DNA of 64,000 bases. It comes from Acarospora socialis. Lineage: Eukaryota; Ascomycota; Lecanoromycetes; Acarosporales; Acarosporaceae. Location: the NCBI GenBank assembly GCA_025617375.2, contig JAMYGW020000001.1, positions 2,480,001 through 2,544,000 of the forward strand, in the 5' to 3' direction. The position numbers and the translations under genes were made by a program. Of this stretch, positions 21,438-32,583 are shown piece after piece (position 1 is the first letter of the stretch; every line of letters starts with the position of its first letter). Under the pieces are notes generated by a model. That model saw nothing but the letters and a program-made list of their open reading frames with translations. It ran no database searches and was not told where the DNA came from.

Positions 21438-24107
21438 TCAAAACCTTCGCCCTTGGGTCCTCTCATCACCCGAGGGACTGTCCATCATGATGATCTCGCG
21501 TGCGGGTCTTTGCTCGACATTCCGCCTACCGCGGGCCGGACTCTCATACTCGAAGACCGGTCTTCCGGTAGCCATCACCTCCCCGCGCCCTCGACGGTCA
21601 TCATCGACACGAACGCTGAGCTCACGGTCTCTTGCTGGTGGTAGCTCTTGCCTACGAGGCACTCTCACGAGCCCTTGCTGCTCCGGATGCACACTCTGCA
21701 CTCGAGGAGCGTACTCCGGTGCCAATTCGTACCTGGAGCTGACAGGTCGAACGCTCTGCATTCTGACAATGGGCTCTCGCGAACTTGGGATCTCCTCGAA
21801 GTGACTTGCGTGTCGCGGCGCGGCATAGTCGAGTACATGTGCAGCAGAGCGCCGGGGGACGAGCACCTCTTCGGCATAGTCAACCCCTCGGTAGGAGGCG
21901 TCATTTGTGTCATCATCGCGGTGGGTGGGGAAAAGACGTGGCTGTGGAGGATATGATGGAGCCACTCTCTGACTGTACCGAACCTCTTCATAAGGTTCCA
22001 GGGCAGTTGAAGCTGCCCGGATGGGGGCTTGTCTGGCAGGGACTCGTTCGTATGTGGGTTCAGCTTCTGCATATCGGCTTGGTGGTGCGGCTGATGATCT
22101 GACCTGCGAGCTCCGTGGTGCCTCGTAGTATTTATTGCCGTATTGGTCCATGACAATACGCCGTGGGGGCGGTGGCGCCATAACGGGCACCGTCCGGTCG
22201 ACGTCTGTATAGATTTCCCGAAGAGGCTGTGGTGATAGAGACCTTTCTGACCGAATGTAGCGATTACTTCGCGGTGGCACATGACCCCTGTAATATTGGT
22301 GCTGTTCCAGTCTCGTCGGTCTCTCAATAAAGGCATGAGAGCTTTGCCTTGGCTGTTGCACCTCTATGGGCGAGTACTGCAGAGGCTCTAAGATCGGTGA
22401 TTGAGCATGTCTAACATACTGCACACTCGAAATTCGGCGCAAATCCGGGCCCTCCCGCCTTGATACATGGCCCATTCTGGAGGAAACGTGACGTAGAACT
22501 GGAGATGTCGGGCTGTCTAGAGGGTGTCCGTAGGCGGCATATGACGTTTGTAGCCGGCGCGGCTGCAGAGAATCATGATACGCGTCAGCTGGGGACATGG
22601 TTTCAACATGAATAGGTCTCGGAGCCCGCCGTCGGTTCTGAGCAGGAGCAAACGATGGTGCAGCTGAGAGAGGCGGCAGCGGCGAGAGGGGTTCAGGTTT
22701 GATGTAAGGTTCCGGGGAATTCTCGACTCTCCTTGCGGTAACCTTGCGAGGTCTGTCACCATCAGGCGCACGTCTTCGTTTCCGAGGGTTTAGTTGCTGC
22801 GGAGTAGCATCAGGACTCATTGGAGCAGGGGCACCCACGGTTCCTGAACCACGTGCGGAGAGACTATTCTGACCAAGGCGCTGATCCTGTGGCAATTGAG
22901 GGACCTTAGCAACGGCAAGCGGTGAGACACGCGCAGGTTGAGGCGCAACCGGAGACGTGATATGGTTCCTAACAATACGAACATCTGGTGAAGGGGGTAA
23001 CGGAGAATTATGCTGAATGTGTGGCTGGCTATGACTGCCGTTTCGGACTTGAGCTTTGGACACTTTCATAGAGCGCTGCTGTTCATGGCGCTGTTTTCCG
23101 TTGATCCGAGCGACCTGACCGGTTCTCCCAAGTGGGACAACCTCATCTGCTGCAGGAGGGGAATAATCCGGTTCTTCATGGATATCGCGAGGTTCTTGAG
23201 CGTAAAACTGTGGCTGCCCTTTCCGGACATTACGATAATCCAGCGGCAGTGATACGTACATCTGCTCTTCCAAGGTGTTGGGGCGACGCTCTTCTAACGT
23301 GGCTTCATTTGTCAGATTACCAGACCCCTGGGATAGATCTCCGTTATCTTTCGACTTGACGTTAGCATCTGCGCCGTTGGCTTCCACGAGCTGTGCCTGG
23401 GTCTCGCCATTTGGAGACGCTGGGCCATGGTCGGATTCGTCGAATGGCGAGTCATTGACCTGACTCGAATAGAAAGTATTTTCATCGAAGGAGTCGCTGG
23501 AAGGAGCAGTAGCGTTAGCACCATTGATCCCAGCTGATGAGGTGGGCTTCACGATCTCTAATGCTTTCGCAAAGACTTCAGAGACATTGAAGTCAGGCAC
23601 AGCCTCCTGATCAGGAATCCTCTGCTTTGAAAAGAGCTTCCTCTGATAGACCTGTTCTTCCAATGCTCTTTCTATACGATTACGCTGCAATTGCAGCTCT
23701 GCTTTGACTAAATCGTCTGATTTGGTCAAAAAAATTGGATCAATTGCCGACGAGCCAGATGTAGATGTTCGCTGAGTGACGGGCGACTTTTGAGCGAAGT
23801 CTTTAGTTTGACCCACCAAGCCATGAGATCCATTCGCCATTGACATCGAAGAGCCTAGCTGAGATACTTTCGAAGTTTCACCGTTAGTCTGTCGAGATGC
23901 AGGCAGTAATGGAGAAGAAATAGCTCGCGGAGTAGCTTTGACGGTTGCTGTATGCGCTGAGATTTTCAGATGAGGGTGTTTCCCTGCAAAGATCTCATCA
24001 CGTAGTCGTAAGATCTTCTCATATTCAGCAACCTCCTTTAGTTCTTGTTCCGAGAATCTGAACCCGTTCTCCTCCGCCAATGGAGCCGCAGTCTCTACTG
24101 CTGCCAT
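21438..24107 (-). CDS. Large disordered, probably nuclear protein (hypothetical)
   Basis: Single-exon protein of 889 residues on the minus strand, from the ATG at 24107. The family is not recognised. Only the first 40 residues look folded, with a charged helix (FSEQELKEVAEYEKILRLR). A second basic helix follows at about residues 180-205 (KAELQLQRNRIERALEEQ). The rest is rich in Pro, Arg, Ser and Gln. It carries a basic cluster, NPRKRRRAP, that looks like a nuclear localisation signal, and IKPEPLSP, which matches the psi-Lys-x-Glu SUMO-attachment consensus. A short block, RRIVMDQYGNKYYEA, stands out as possibly conserved. The next gene starts 399 bp away in the opposite direction, so the two probably share a promoter region. 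The open frame continues upstream of the chosen start, which was picked for the acidic, Ala-rich beginning typical of a true N-terminus. Confidence 0.75.
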   Translation of the reverse strand: MAAVETAAPLAEENGFRFSEQELKEVAEYEKILRLRDEIFAGKHPHLKISAHTATVKATPRAISSPLLPASRQTNGETSKVSQLGSSMSMANGSHGLVGQTKDFAQKSPVTQRTSTSGSSAIDPIFLTKSDDLVKAELQLQRNRIERALEEQVYQRKLFSKQRIPDQEAVPDFNVSEVFAKALEIVKPTSSAGINGANATAPSSDSFDENTFYSSQVNDSPFDESDHGPASPNGETQAQLVEANGADANVKSKDNGDLSQGSGNLTNEATLEERRPNTLEEQMYVSLPLDYRNVRKGQPQFYAQEPRDIHEEPDYSPPAADEVVPLGRTGQVARINGKQRHEQQRSMKVSKAQVRNGSHSQPHIQHNSPLPPSPDVRIVRNHITSPVAPQPARVSPLAVAKVPQLPQDQRLGQNSLSARGSGTVGAPAPMSPDATPQQLNPRKRRRAPDGDRPRKVTARRVENSPEPYIKPEPLSPLPPLSAAPSFAPAQNRRRAPRPIHVETMSPADAYHDSLQPRRLQTSYAAYGHPLDSPTSPVLRHVSSRMGHVSRREGPDLRRISSVQYVRHAQSPILEPLQYSPIEVQQPRQSSHAFIERPTRLEQHQYYRGHVPPRSNRYIRSERSLSPQPLREIYTDVDRTVPVMAPPPPRRIVMDQYGNKYYEAPRSSQVRSSAAPPSRYAEAEPTYERVPARQAPIRAASTALEPYEEVRYSQRVAPSYPPQPRLFPTHRDDDTNDASYRGVDYAEEVLVPRRSAAHVLDYAAPRHASHFEEIPSSREPIVRMQSVRPVSSRYELAPEYAPRVQSVHPEQQGLVRVPRRQELPPARDRELSVRVDDDRRGRGEVMATGRPVFEYESPARGRRNVEQRPAREIIMMDSPSGDERTQGRRF

Positions 24108-24506
24108 TGTCAATCTGCACAGGAACGAGCAGTGAATACTATGCCGTAGCAACACGCATGCCGTAAAACCCTCTAGCCAAGCAATCTGCGTCAACGAATT
24201 GCACTGCCGAAGAAGTGCTGGCAAAGTCAAGCAGTAGAGAAAGAGTATGGAGAAGTCTTCGTCGATTTACATCGAGTACCCGCATCGATGGCAGTCCAGG
24301 GATGTTTAATCTCGGAACATCCCGAGGTCGAGTCATCGTCACCACTACTCTCTATTTGGCGACCTTCCTTCGCCCGGCAACCAAGCATCATGAATTGGTC
24401 TTCGCCATTGATTAGGCATTGCCATCTTTCTCGGCCTCGGCTGTGTAGTCAAACATATATGGGTCGATAACAGTCTATTGGGGCTGTCCATTCCGTCTGG
24501 AACGTC

Positions 24507-25527
24507 ATGGCGCAGTTACCATTCTCACGACCCGTCTTCTTCTTCGACATTGACAATTGTGTATGCCCACCCTGTCACTCAGTCAGATCTAGCTACTCAC
24601 AATAATGTTCACAAGCTTTACCCTCGCAGTATGAAAGCCCCTCCTTCAAACCACCCATGCTCGAATGTTACGAGGAACGCTGCTCACCTTGAAATCCGCT
24701 TTCAGGCAAAAGGGTGCATGACCTAATGCAAGAGCTGATCGGTAACTCTTCTCCTTCCCAAGAAACCACAAACGCATCGATAGTACTAACCGTCCTCCAA
24801 CGAACAGATGCCTACTTCGTCTCCCATCTCTCCCTTTCCAAAGCCGACGCGCAAATGTTACATCAGAAGTACTACAAAGAGTACGGTCTAGCAATCGAAG
24901 GTCTAGTCCGGCACCACAAAGTCGACCCGTTAGAGTACAACCGGAAAGTGGATGACGCCTTGCCTCTCGACGACATTATCACGCCAGACCCTGTGCTGCG
25001 GGCCCTTCTCGAAGACATAGACCGCACGAAGGTGAAGCTGTGGCTGTTTACCAACGCCTACATAACGCATGGAAAGAGGGTGGTCAAGTTGTTGGGCGTA
25101 GATGATCTATTCGAGGGGATCACATACTGTGACTATGGTCAGAAGACGATGATCTGCAAGCCGCATGCGGAAATGTATGAAAAGGCTGAGGTCGAAGCGG
25201 GCGCGGAGTCGGTGGACAAATGCTACTTCGTCGGTTCGTACGGCCTATCTATGCCATCTACTTCGTCCTTTTCCAATCTCTCCCTCTTCATCTAGGACAC
25301 AAAGAGACAATCGTATCTGACGAACAGAAGATGATTCCTACCTCAACTGCCACCACGCCCAAGCTCGCGGCTGGACGACCGTCCATCTTCTCGACCCCGA
25401 CGATCCTGAACCGTCCACTCAAGCGGCAAAGTACCAGATTCGGAGCTTGCAGGAATTACGACACATCTTCCCACAGTTCTTCAAAACAGATAGAGACCAA
25501 GGTCATATAGATGGTACCAAACTATAG
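24507..25527 (+). CDS. sdt1: HAD-superfamily pyrimidine 5'-nucleotidase (Sdt1/Phm8-like)
   Basis: Five exons (24507..24560, 24616..24628, 24706..24741, 24808..25233, 25331..25527) give 241 residues. HAD motif I is FFFDIDNCLYPRS, spread over the first two exons; the 13-bp second exon encodes only LYPR plus one base. Motif II is the LWLFTNAY stretch. The conserved KCYFVDDSYLNC (motif IV, acidic pair) is recovered by splicing across the last intron. The chain also has HQKYYKEYGLAIEGL and the cap-region PLDDIITPDP typical of the Sdt1/Phm8 branch. This branch dephosphorylates UMP, CMP and other nucleoside monophosphates or lysophosphatidate in yeast; the substrate here is inferred. Exons 1-3 are very small, which makes automatic calls likely to miss the N-terminus. 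Confidence 0.9.
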
Positions 25528-25830
25528 AACGGAGTATAGATCTACGCACCTCAGTAATGATAGTCATTCAACGTGACAATCGTAACACGACCTTCGGGGA
25601 TGGTGTGAGTTGGTAGGGAGCACGGCATCTAGTCGTACAAGCATTGACTTGATTATATGTCAAGCTGCATACGCCGCCCAAATCCAAGACTCAATTCACT
25701 TACACCCAACTATGTAAGTCTTACGTCCTTAACCCTAACCAAGCATTTCTGCACAAAGATCCAGGCAACTTACATACCCAAACCAGTCGCCAGATATGAA
25801 AACAAACCGCTCCATCCGACCCCGGCTGCC

Positions 25831-27647
25831 TCACATCCCACTCCCCTTCCTCCACCTCGCCCATCCACCACCAGCCCTCCCCTCCTCCACCACCTTCCCA
25901 CTAACATCCCTCCTCCCCCCACCACCATACCCCCTCCCAACATCCGTCCCCGAATTACTGACCACCCTCCCATCGCCCCCCTTCATCTCTCGCGGCAGAT
26001 CCACATACGTTCCCATCTCCTTCGCCCTGCTCGCGGCGTTCAGATCGCCGTAATACCGCCCTTTGCCCGCGCCGACGAAGGAGCTGGGCCGTCGGCCTAT
26101 GCTAGGGCGGTTGTTGTTGCCCGTGCCGGGTGTGAGGGCGCGGTTTGGTTGTGGTTGGTATTGTTGGCGGTGGGGTTGGGGAGGGGGTGGGGTTGGGGGG
26201 TTCATTTCTAGTGGGTTGAGGAGTGGGGCTTGGGTGGTTGTCGGCTGCTGTTGTTGTGGTGGTGGTGGTGGTGGTGGTTGGAAGGGCTTATAGTCTCGAT
26301 TGGCTTGCTGTACCTCCCAGTCCTTGATCGAGGAGGCGTTGCTGAGGGTGCGGTTAGTGGTGCTCGTGATGGTGGCGGAGAGCACGCTTTCGTCGTGGTC
26401 GGGCGGGGTATTCTCGGTGCCGGGGTAGGTAAACCAGTTGTCGTTCAAGAGTGAGGTTCTCGACGGATGGACAACGGACGATGGACGGGACGGCGAGCTA
26501 GTAGATGGTGGAAGGCGTGAGCCGTGAGAGTAGATGGAGCCGTGCTTCGAGCGCGTGTACTGCGCTGGTGACTGTTGGATGTCATTGCGTGATACCTGCG
26601 CCGAGGGTGATTGCTGGTAAAGCTGGCTTGGGAGGTCGAATCGGGACCGGCTGTTTTGGAAGTTCTGGCCTGGGAGGCTGTCTGTGGAATCGGTCCGGGT
26701 GTGCATGAACGGGACTCTGCGTGGCGGCGCGATCAGAGGATCGTCGACGGCTGAGGCGCGCTTCGAGTTTGGTGAGCTTGACGCGGTGGTGGCCTGGCTG
26801 AAGCGCTTCTCGGAAATGGAGGATTTGTTACGTTTGTGCCGCGAGGTGAGATTGTCTTCGAGGGGATTCATGTCTGGTGGGAGCTTTGCGATTTTGCGAA
26901 AGATGATGGCTAGATAGAGGGAGAGGAGAAGGGAGATAAGGTGCAAGCCGCCGTTTACGACGCTAAACAGAAAGGTCGAAAATATGACCTTGTATGTTGC
27001 GCTGTCTTCGCCGAAGAGGGTCTGCCATCTGCCTTGTGTATCTTTTGACTCTGTATACTCGGGCCGGGACATCAAAGCTGTGAAAACGAAAAAGGGAATC
27101 AAGCCAGCATCGATGATTGCCGCAAACAACATGTAGCTCGCTGTCGATGCTGGTGTGCGTCCTTTTGAGGATCTAGCAAGGTGATAGATGGCATATACAG
27201 TATGTATCAAGGCGACTGCGGGCTATGGACTCCTCATTAGCTCGATCATTTGGCAGAGGAATGTTGGTTTCTGCCTACCGGTATCCTTAGGATCCAGCCT
27301 ACTGTATCCTCTGTTCCCTTGATGCATATCACACAGACCAACATTCCGAGAGCGCCAAGAAGAGCGCATATTCGAAGAAAGAGTTGAACATATCTTGCAT
27401 ACTTTACTCTCTTCTTTGTCCGCGGACTCATAGGCTTCACATTGAGGTTTCCATAGGGCACGATGAGGTACGAATCGGGATGTCTGTTGATATTGTTTAT
27501 AAGAGGCCCATCATGTTTGCGAGGATTTCTTGGAGGTGTTGACCAGCTTGCTTGGGTTGCGGCTTTGGGATTGAAGCCTTTCTGAGTAGGGCCCATGAAA
27601 GAGTACCGCGACGGCGGGTCGTAGAGGAATGGGGGCTCGACACCCAT
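25831..27647 (-). CDS. Four-span membrane protein with long disordered tail (hypothetical)
   Basis: Exons 27647..27279 and 27222..25831 on the minus strand give 586 residues. Four hydrophobic segments lie at about residues 90-113, 124-140, 150-175 and 205-235. The first follows the basic stretch SPRTKKRVKY, which suggests a cytosolic N-terminus. The tail (about residues 240-586) is rich in Ser, Pro, Asn and Gln with a run of prolines followed by glutamines; the matching DNA is a GTG/TGG microsatellite near 26256-26280. This layout is common among conserved but unnamed fungal plasma-membrane proteins, and no function is known to me. The start MGVEPPFLYDPP was preferred over an upstream in-frame ATG because it begins a compact conserved-looking block. 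It is divergent from arh1 with 201 bp between start codons. Confidence 0.78.
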
Positions 27648-27848
27648 TGTGAATGTAATTGTACAGTGAGCAAACAATTGGAGTAGATTTCTTGACTCAG
27701 ATGAGGAATGTGACAAGATCTGATCCAAGACAGGGAAGCCCTCGTCTTAATGTGGTAGATCTGAGTATTCGGTAAATAGAGAGATTATCGCCACAGCAAC
27801 GAGATAATCACATCTCCATTGGTGGCGGTATCATACGTCACTTCCAAT

Positions 27849-29587
27849 ATGAATCCATCCACTCCCTCTGCGTTTATCTGTGGTAGATGCGCCGCAGCGC
27901 TTCGAAGAACTCTCCCAATATCAAGGACATTAGCTGGAACTTCACTGCATCTACGCAGTCAACGGAGACATAACAGTCATGTGGTCAAGGATGCGCGGCC
28001 GTTTCGAATGGCGGTCATTGGGTCTGGGCCGGCAGGCTTCTATACCGCCTACAAGGTGATGTCGATGATTGAAAATGCAATGGTGGATATGTATGAGCAT
28101 CTTCCAGTACCATATGGCTTGGTAAGGTACGGGGTTGCGCCAGACCACCCTGAGGTCAAGGTAGCTGATCCTTCCTCAAACCCTACCCGCGAGACTTCTC
28201 ATATACCCATCACACTTCAAAGGATTGTGGGCATCGCTGATGCCATCTGGACATAGAATTGCCAAGACAAGTTCGCAGAAGTGGCCTCGTCATCACGTTT
28301 CAACTTCATTGGCAACATTGACATTGGGAAAGATCTTCCTCTTGCTTTTCTCAAACCACACTACGATGCAATCCTCTTTACATACGGAGCATCAAAGGAC
28401 AGGCGACTTGGTATACCCGGAGAAGACAATCTACAAGGGATATACTCGGCGCGCGCCTTCGTAGGCTGGTACAATGGATTACCTGAGTACGCGGATCTGA
28501 GACCCGAACTGAATGCCGGAGAGGAGGCCGTCATCATCGGTCAGGGCAATGTGGCCCTAGATGTCGCGCGGACTTTACTTACGGATATCGACGTGTTGCG
28601 GAAGACGGACATGACAGAGTACGCACTGGAGGCGCTCTCGAAAAGCCGGGTGAAGAGAGTAAGAGTCATCGGTAGAAGAGGACCGATGCAGGTGCGACTT
28701 CCCTTGTTCCCTGTTTGTTATGCAATACACACTGACTTCCAACCCTCAAGGCCGCATTCACGATCAAAGAAATCCGCGAGCTTCTCAATCTCCCCTCCGT
28801 CTCCTTCGACCCCATCGACCCCGCTCTCTTCCCACCCAACCCCTCAACCCTCCCACGCGCCTCCAAACGCATCGTCCAGCTCCTCTCCAAAGGTTCCCCC
28901 ACCCCACCCTCATTCTCCACGAAATCCTGGTCCCTCGACTTTCTCCTCTCCCCAACTTCCTTCAACCCCTCCCCCACTGAACCCTCCGCCCTCTCCTCCC
29001 TCACCCTCGCACACACCGCCCTCCAAGGCCCCAACCTCTTCGATCACTCCGCCAGAGTTGGCTCCCTTACAGGCCACTCCACCACCTTCCCTGCCGCGCT
29101 CGCCTTCCGCAGCATAGGCTACCAATCCACACCGCTGCCCGGCATGACCGACCTCGGCATCCCCTTCGACTCGAAGCTCGGCATCATCCCCAACGATCTC
29201 GCCGGCCGCATCCTCAGCCTGTCCGCGGGCCCAGGGGAGCTCGGCGCCATCCATCTCCCAGGTCTATACTGTGCCGGTTGGGTCAAGCGCGGGCCGACAG
29301 GCGTCATTGCCAGCACGATGCTCGATGCCTTCGCGACGGCGGAGGCGATCGCGAGGGATTGGGAGGGGAGAGCGGTGTTTTTGAATGGTGGGAAGGGAGG
29401 CGGGGACGGGGAGAGGAGGATGGGATGGGAGGGGTTGAGGGAGGAGGCGGAGGAGAGGGGGTTACGAAGGGTGAGTTGGGCGGATTGGGAGAGGATCGAT
29501 GCGGCGGAGAGGGAGAGGGGGCGGAGGAGGGGGAAGGAGAGGGAGAAGTTTGCGAGTGTGGGGGAGATGTTGGGCGTGTTAGATTGA
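27849..29587 (+). CDS. arh1: Mitochondrial NADPH:adrenodoxin/ferredoxin oxidoreductase
   Basis: FAD flavoprotein of the inner mitochondrial membrane/matrix that passes electrons from NADPH to ferredoxin (Yah1) for iron-sulfur cluster and heme A synthesis. Exons 27849..28160, 28257..28691 and 28751..29587 give 527 residues. An Arg-rich presequence (about residues 1-45) is followed by the FAD fold AVIGSGPAGFYTAYKV and the family signature VPYGLVRYGVAPDHPEVK. The NADPH fold is IIGQGNVALDVARTLL, and RVIGRRGPMQAAFTIKE follows after the third exon joins. The C-terminal GWVKRGPTGVIASTM is the second FAD contact. The start at 27849 was chosen over an in-frame ATG ten codons upstream because it begins directly at the presequence. 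The last 70 residues are very rich in Gly, Glu and Arg, which is more extended than usual. Confidence 0.93.
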
Positions 29588-30405
29588 GTGGTCCGGTATA
29601 GAACTATAGAACAGGCGTGGGTGAAGGGGATGTAGCCTATTGCCCGGTGGCGAATAGAACGTCTAGATGCATATCGTTTCCGTTCCCGCCGCCTGTGATC
29701 GGATTCGATTGTTAGACCTCAACCAAGACCGTCCTATCCTCTCGCCGCGTCCCCTGCGCAACGCATCTCCAGAACGTACCTGAATCTCTGCTCACAATCA
29801 CGAAAAAGAACGCGCACAGGAAACATGCACTCCCATCCCACCGCCACACCCACTCCGCTCCGCCCAACCACCCCCCTCTCAGCCCCATTACCCTATCCAC
29901 CCGCACATTCCCTCATCTCCAACCCTCTCCCCTCCAGCTATGCAACGATCTAACACTACAGGCACGCCACTTCCTACCAACGACGGAACTCTACAACACC
30001 CTCCCAGCCGCCCAGGGCCTCACACCCATGCTTAGGTACGAACACCAGACACTACCTAGATCTGGCATATGCGACGGTACTAAACCGTGCAGAAAGTGGG
30101 CGTCCGCTCGCTCGCTCGAAGTGTTGTAGACAAGGCGCAGATGGCGGGCGGGTGGGCTAGTAATCGTGTTGTGGTGAGGAGCAAAGGGGGAGGGTGGTGT
30201 TGAATGGCGTTGATAGTTCTTTCTGTTGCGGGTTTTGTGGGGTTGGAAGGCGGAGTGCGGTAGACATCACATCCACGTGCGTGATCTTCCGGTAGCCGTC
30301 ACAGGGGCACGCCGAGTGACCGAAACCGTGGTTAACGCTTCGGAAGAACATTATATACTCCTACATCAACTCATCACAACCATCATTCCTCGTCACCGTC
30401 CCCCA
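29588..30405. other. Gene-free stretch between convergent arh1 and L2HGDH
   Basis: GC-rich 3' flanks of two converging genes. Short frames on both strands show no motif. Nothing else is seen. Confidence 0.5.
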
Positions 30406-31744
30406 TCACCGATACAACAGCCCCTCCACCATCTCCGCAATCGCCAACGCGCTCGTTAACCCGGGACTCTCGATGCCCAACAGATTCACAAACCCCTCGA
30501 ATCCCTCCTCCTTCTGAATGACGAAATCCAAAAACCCCTTCCCCGTCGCCACCGCACTGGCCCTGCCCAACTTCGGACGTATACCGCAGTAATCCAGGTC
30601 TATAGCCTCCTCCCTTACGCCGGGCAGGTATTTCCGAATCTCCACGACGGCCTCGGCCAGACGGGCGGGGTTGGGTTTGTAATCGGTCGGGTCGTCGACG
30701 AACTCGACGTCGGGGCCGAAGCGCACGCGGCCGGCCAGGTCGACGGTCAGGTGGGTGCCGAGGCCGGCGTGGCCGGGGGAGGGGGCCGGGTAGACTAGGG
30801 TGGTGGGCTTGGGGTGCGAGGCGGAGTAGGAGAAGTAGGAGCCCTTGGCGAAGTAGGGGGTGCGGTGTCGGGCGGGGGGCAGCAGCATGTTGTTGATGGC
30901 GCAGGCGTACAGGCCGGCGCTGTTGATGAGGGTTTCGGCGGTGAAGGAGTCGTCTTCGCCGTCGCCGGAGGGGTTGGAGGTGAAGATGCGGTAGCCGCCG
31001 TTGCCGTGGTCGAGGGCGTCGATGCGCGTGACGGGCGAGTGGAGGGCGGTGTCGCCGCCACGGTCGGAGAAGGAGCCGTGCAGGTAGCTCATCAGGGCGT
31101 GGCTGTCGACGATGCCGGTCGTCTCGCTTTCGAGGATGCCTGCGTCGGCTTTGACGGAGGGTTCACGGTCTTTGCCTTCCTGTAGCGAGACGAATCGTGT
31201 CGGGACGCCGATGGAGGTTGCGAACTTGTGCACTTTGATGCATTCTTCCCATTGCGGGAGGTCTTGGGCGACGATCCATTTCTTCGTGCGTCGATGCGGG
31301 ATGTGGTATTTGGCGCAGAGGTCGTACAGCATGTTCTTGCCCTGGATGCAGAGTTTGGTCTTGAGGCTGTCACGGCCGTAGTATAGTCCTGCGTGAATTA
31401 CCTATATAGAACCATAGTGTATGAGTGGAATCCCGGGATGAGGTACTGAGATATTGGACGTGCCTACTTCTGAGTTCCTACTGCTGGTCTCCGTCCCCAC
31501 CGCCCCATGTTTCTCCACGAGGACGGTCGAGGTTCCATCTCGAGCGGCCAACTGCCTGGCAATCGCCAGACCAACGACACCTGCACCGATTACCTTCGAG
31601 TGCAAGACATTATTAACCGTGTAATTCCCACAGACCAAGAACCTAGTCGCTTACCGCATGGGTAAAGTCAGCATGTTGTGGGCCACTTGTCGAGAACGAT
31701 CTCTGTGTATTGATTGCTGGACTCCTTAGCCCTCGGGTAAGCAT
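30406..31744 (-). CDS. L2HGDH: Mitochondrial L-2-hydroxyglutarate dehydrogenase
   Basis: FAD-dependent oxidase that clears L-2-hydroxyglutarate to 2-oxoglutarate. Exons 31744..31655, 31593..31468 and 31401..30406 on the minus strand give 403 residues. The first exon, found by extending the conserved HADFTHA motif upstream, supplies a basic presequence (MLTRGLRSP then TQRSFSTS) of mitochondrial type. The FAD fold is [30 protein letters not shown], the family hallmark, is made only when the second intron is removed. Further conserved blocks are [25 protein letters not shown] and the C-terminal [19 protein letters not shown]. Coding DNA is strongly GC-rich and opens long antisense frames. The intergenic space to the P450 gene is 0.8 kb. 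Confidence 0.92.
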
Positions 31745-32583
31745 CGCCAGCCAGCCAATTGCCCGATTATCCAATGCTATTGATGAATAGCGTAATGAGA
31801 GATCCACGAGGACCCGAGGTCATCGGCGGCCATAGCGTCTACGGGTACTTTTCCGGAGACGAAGGGATGCTAGTGACCCTAGACCCTACCTACCTACAAT
31901 ACTCAGAGATCTGGGCTTGGCCTTCGCGCCCCCCAATACGAAGCATTGGGTGGGGTGATTACAGCCAATCAACCCTATCTCGATAACCCCACATTTGATA
32001 AAAGATCTTACCGACTGAGGCCAAGGCCAGATGTCAGAAATGATGGCAGACCAAAATAATTAAGCGACTCTAGTAGATTGGATGATAACGGTTCACAAAG
32101 AGTCCAAAATATTTCATTCTGTGATCAGTAACACTTAAGAGTAATACAGATTACTTGTGACAAGTCAAGAAGTACCCTCTCTGCGCATTGTAAACATGTT
32201 TTGATGTCTGTTGCTGCTTATTGTTCTGCCACGACCTCTGACATGAAGCCTCGGGCCTACCTACCTTACCTAGGTAGAGTAACCGACCGTTAGCTGCCAT
32301 AGTCCACCTTTAGCCCTTGGATGATATCCGTGGATGAGGTTGACATCTTGCATTTCAAATTGACCATACTGTACGAGTACATGTACGATCAACAGTCTGC
32401 CTGATTATATACCACTTTCGACTTCTGGCGACATATCGCAAAGGTAGGGAGAGTTTTGAGGGACAGATCCCATAACTACCTAGCAGCTTTCTAACAATAA
32501 AAGGAACTCATTTCAACTTTCATAGTCAGGGAGAGAAGGAATCGGAGAAACAACTTGCAAAGCAGATGCTGCAATGAGCCTCC
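31745..32583. other. Gene-free stretch between L2HGDH and the P450
   Basis: It contains the L2HGDH promoter side and AT-richer DNA further on. A CTACCTACCTTACCTAGGTAG palindromic cluster lies at about 32258-32277. No gene is supported. Confidence 0.5.

Noticed and set aside
25657-26293. Plus-strand proline- and glycine-rich frames
   Set aside because: They are antisense to the Pro/Gln tail of the four-span membrane protein and follow its microsatellite.
30814-31185. Plus-strand frame inside L2HGDH
   Set aside because: Antisense shadow of a GC-rich exon; the opposite strand carries clear family motifs.
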